Source: Symsagittifera roscoffensis (Eukaryota; Xenacoelomorpha; Acoela; Convolutidae). Taken from it: DNA of 64,000 nt. The stretch lies in contig NC_087069.1 of NCBI RefSeq assembly GCF_963678635.1, positions 20,248,660-20,312,659 on the forward strand, read 5' to 3'. Shown piece after piece: positions 63,840 through 64,000 of this stretch (within the stretch, counting starts at the first letter, position 1; each line of letters opens with the position of its first letter). The notes below the pieces were generated by a model that worked only from the letters and a program-made list of their open reading frames with translations, searched no databases and was not told the DNA's origin. The translations under genes were made by a program, and so were the position numbers.

Positions 63840-64000
63840 TGTAACAGTCGCCTACTTCGGTCACATATGAGGCTTAAGAAGAATAACCATTGGCTCAAGA
63901 GTCAGGGACTTTATTGTGCCAGTCGGTCATGTGTGGAGGTTTGACCTTGAGAGACACGTAGTTTTGGAGTGAAGTTTTAATTTTCAAAATTTCGAATGGA
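63840..64000. mobile_element. Rearranged relic of the same LTR family, running off the window
   Basis: From 63840 about 75 bp match the low-coordinate end of the LTRs (TGTAACA.TCG.CTAC, CACA.ATGAGGCTTAAG, CCATTGGCTCAAGAGTCAGG). At 63916 this joins directly to TGTGCCAGTCGGTCAT, which is the other LTR end in inverted orientation and continues to the window edge with mismatches. It is older than LTRs A-C. Confidence 0.75.

Overview
The window is AT-rich animal nuclear DNA. It has intron-containing genes with GT-AG splice sites (plus one GC-AG site), animal-specific protein families (Smaug/SAMD4, an SRA1-like protein, a secreted S1 serine protease), CR1/L2-type LINE debris, tRNA-derived SINEs, a DDE transposase relic and Ty3/gypsy-type LTR elements. 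I cannot name the phylum. No prokaryotic operon, CRISPR array or bacterial feature is present.

Left part (1-23.4 kb): degenerate tandem repeats; a four-exon secreted serine protease on the minus strand (4630-6559); SINE-like tRNA fragments; a decayed CR1/L2-type LINE (about 9.7-12.85 kb, plus strand); a hairpin MITE with a partial tandem second copy (13.17-13.77 kb); and one intronless minus-strand gene, a 447-residue low-complexity protein with the two hallmarks of SRA1 (18509-19852). Long stretches between these show no gene.

Middle (23.4-37.8 kb): one minus-strand gene, a Smaug/SAMD4 orthologue. I reconstructed it as 11 exons totalling 2916 nt (971 codons plus stop) with consistent phases throughout. 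It has N-terminal Smaug similarity regions, the SAM domain, the PHAT region and a long Asn/Ser/Gln-rich tail. Its introns carry a truncated gypsy-like element, tandem copies of a Tc1/mariner-like transposase relic, a MITE-like repeat family, and a tRNA-derived SINE with a clear 8-bp target-site duplication.

Right part (37.8-64 kb): a giant Ty3/gypsy-type retrotransposon on the minus strand, 40925-63742 (22.8 kb), with about 906-bp LTRs, a 2.5-kb leader containing a minisatellite, gag, and pol (protease, RT with YVDD, RNase H, integrase). Pol is followed by a macro-domain-like tail. Downstream of pol, where env would sit, are about 9 kb of coding sequence: a coiled-coil protein, an SGNH-hydrolase-like domain and a 2037-residue protein of unknown function. 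Its lower-coordinate LTR is shared with a second, internally deleted copy (38701-41829), so three near-identical LTRs lie in an LTR-element-LTR-element-LTR tandem. Older relatives of the same LTR flank the array at 37851-38205 and 63840-64000, the first starting only 58 bp from the Smaug start codon.

The most unusual content is this giant element: its size, its non-env cargo, and the contrast between gag-pol (several in-frame stops and frameshifts) and the nearly unbroken cargo region.
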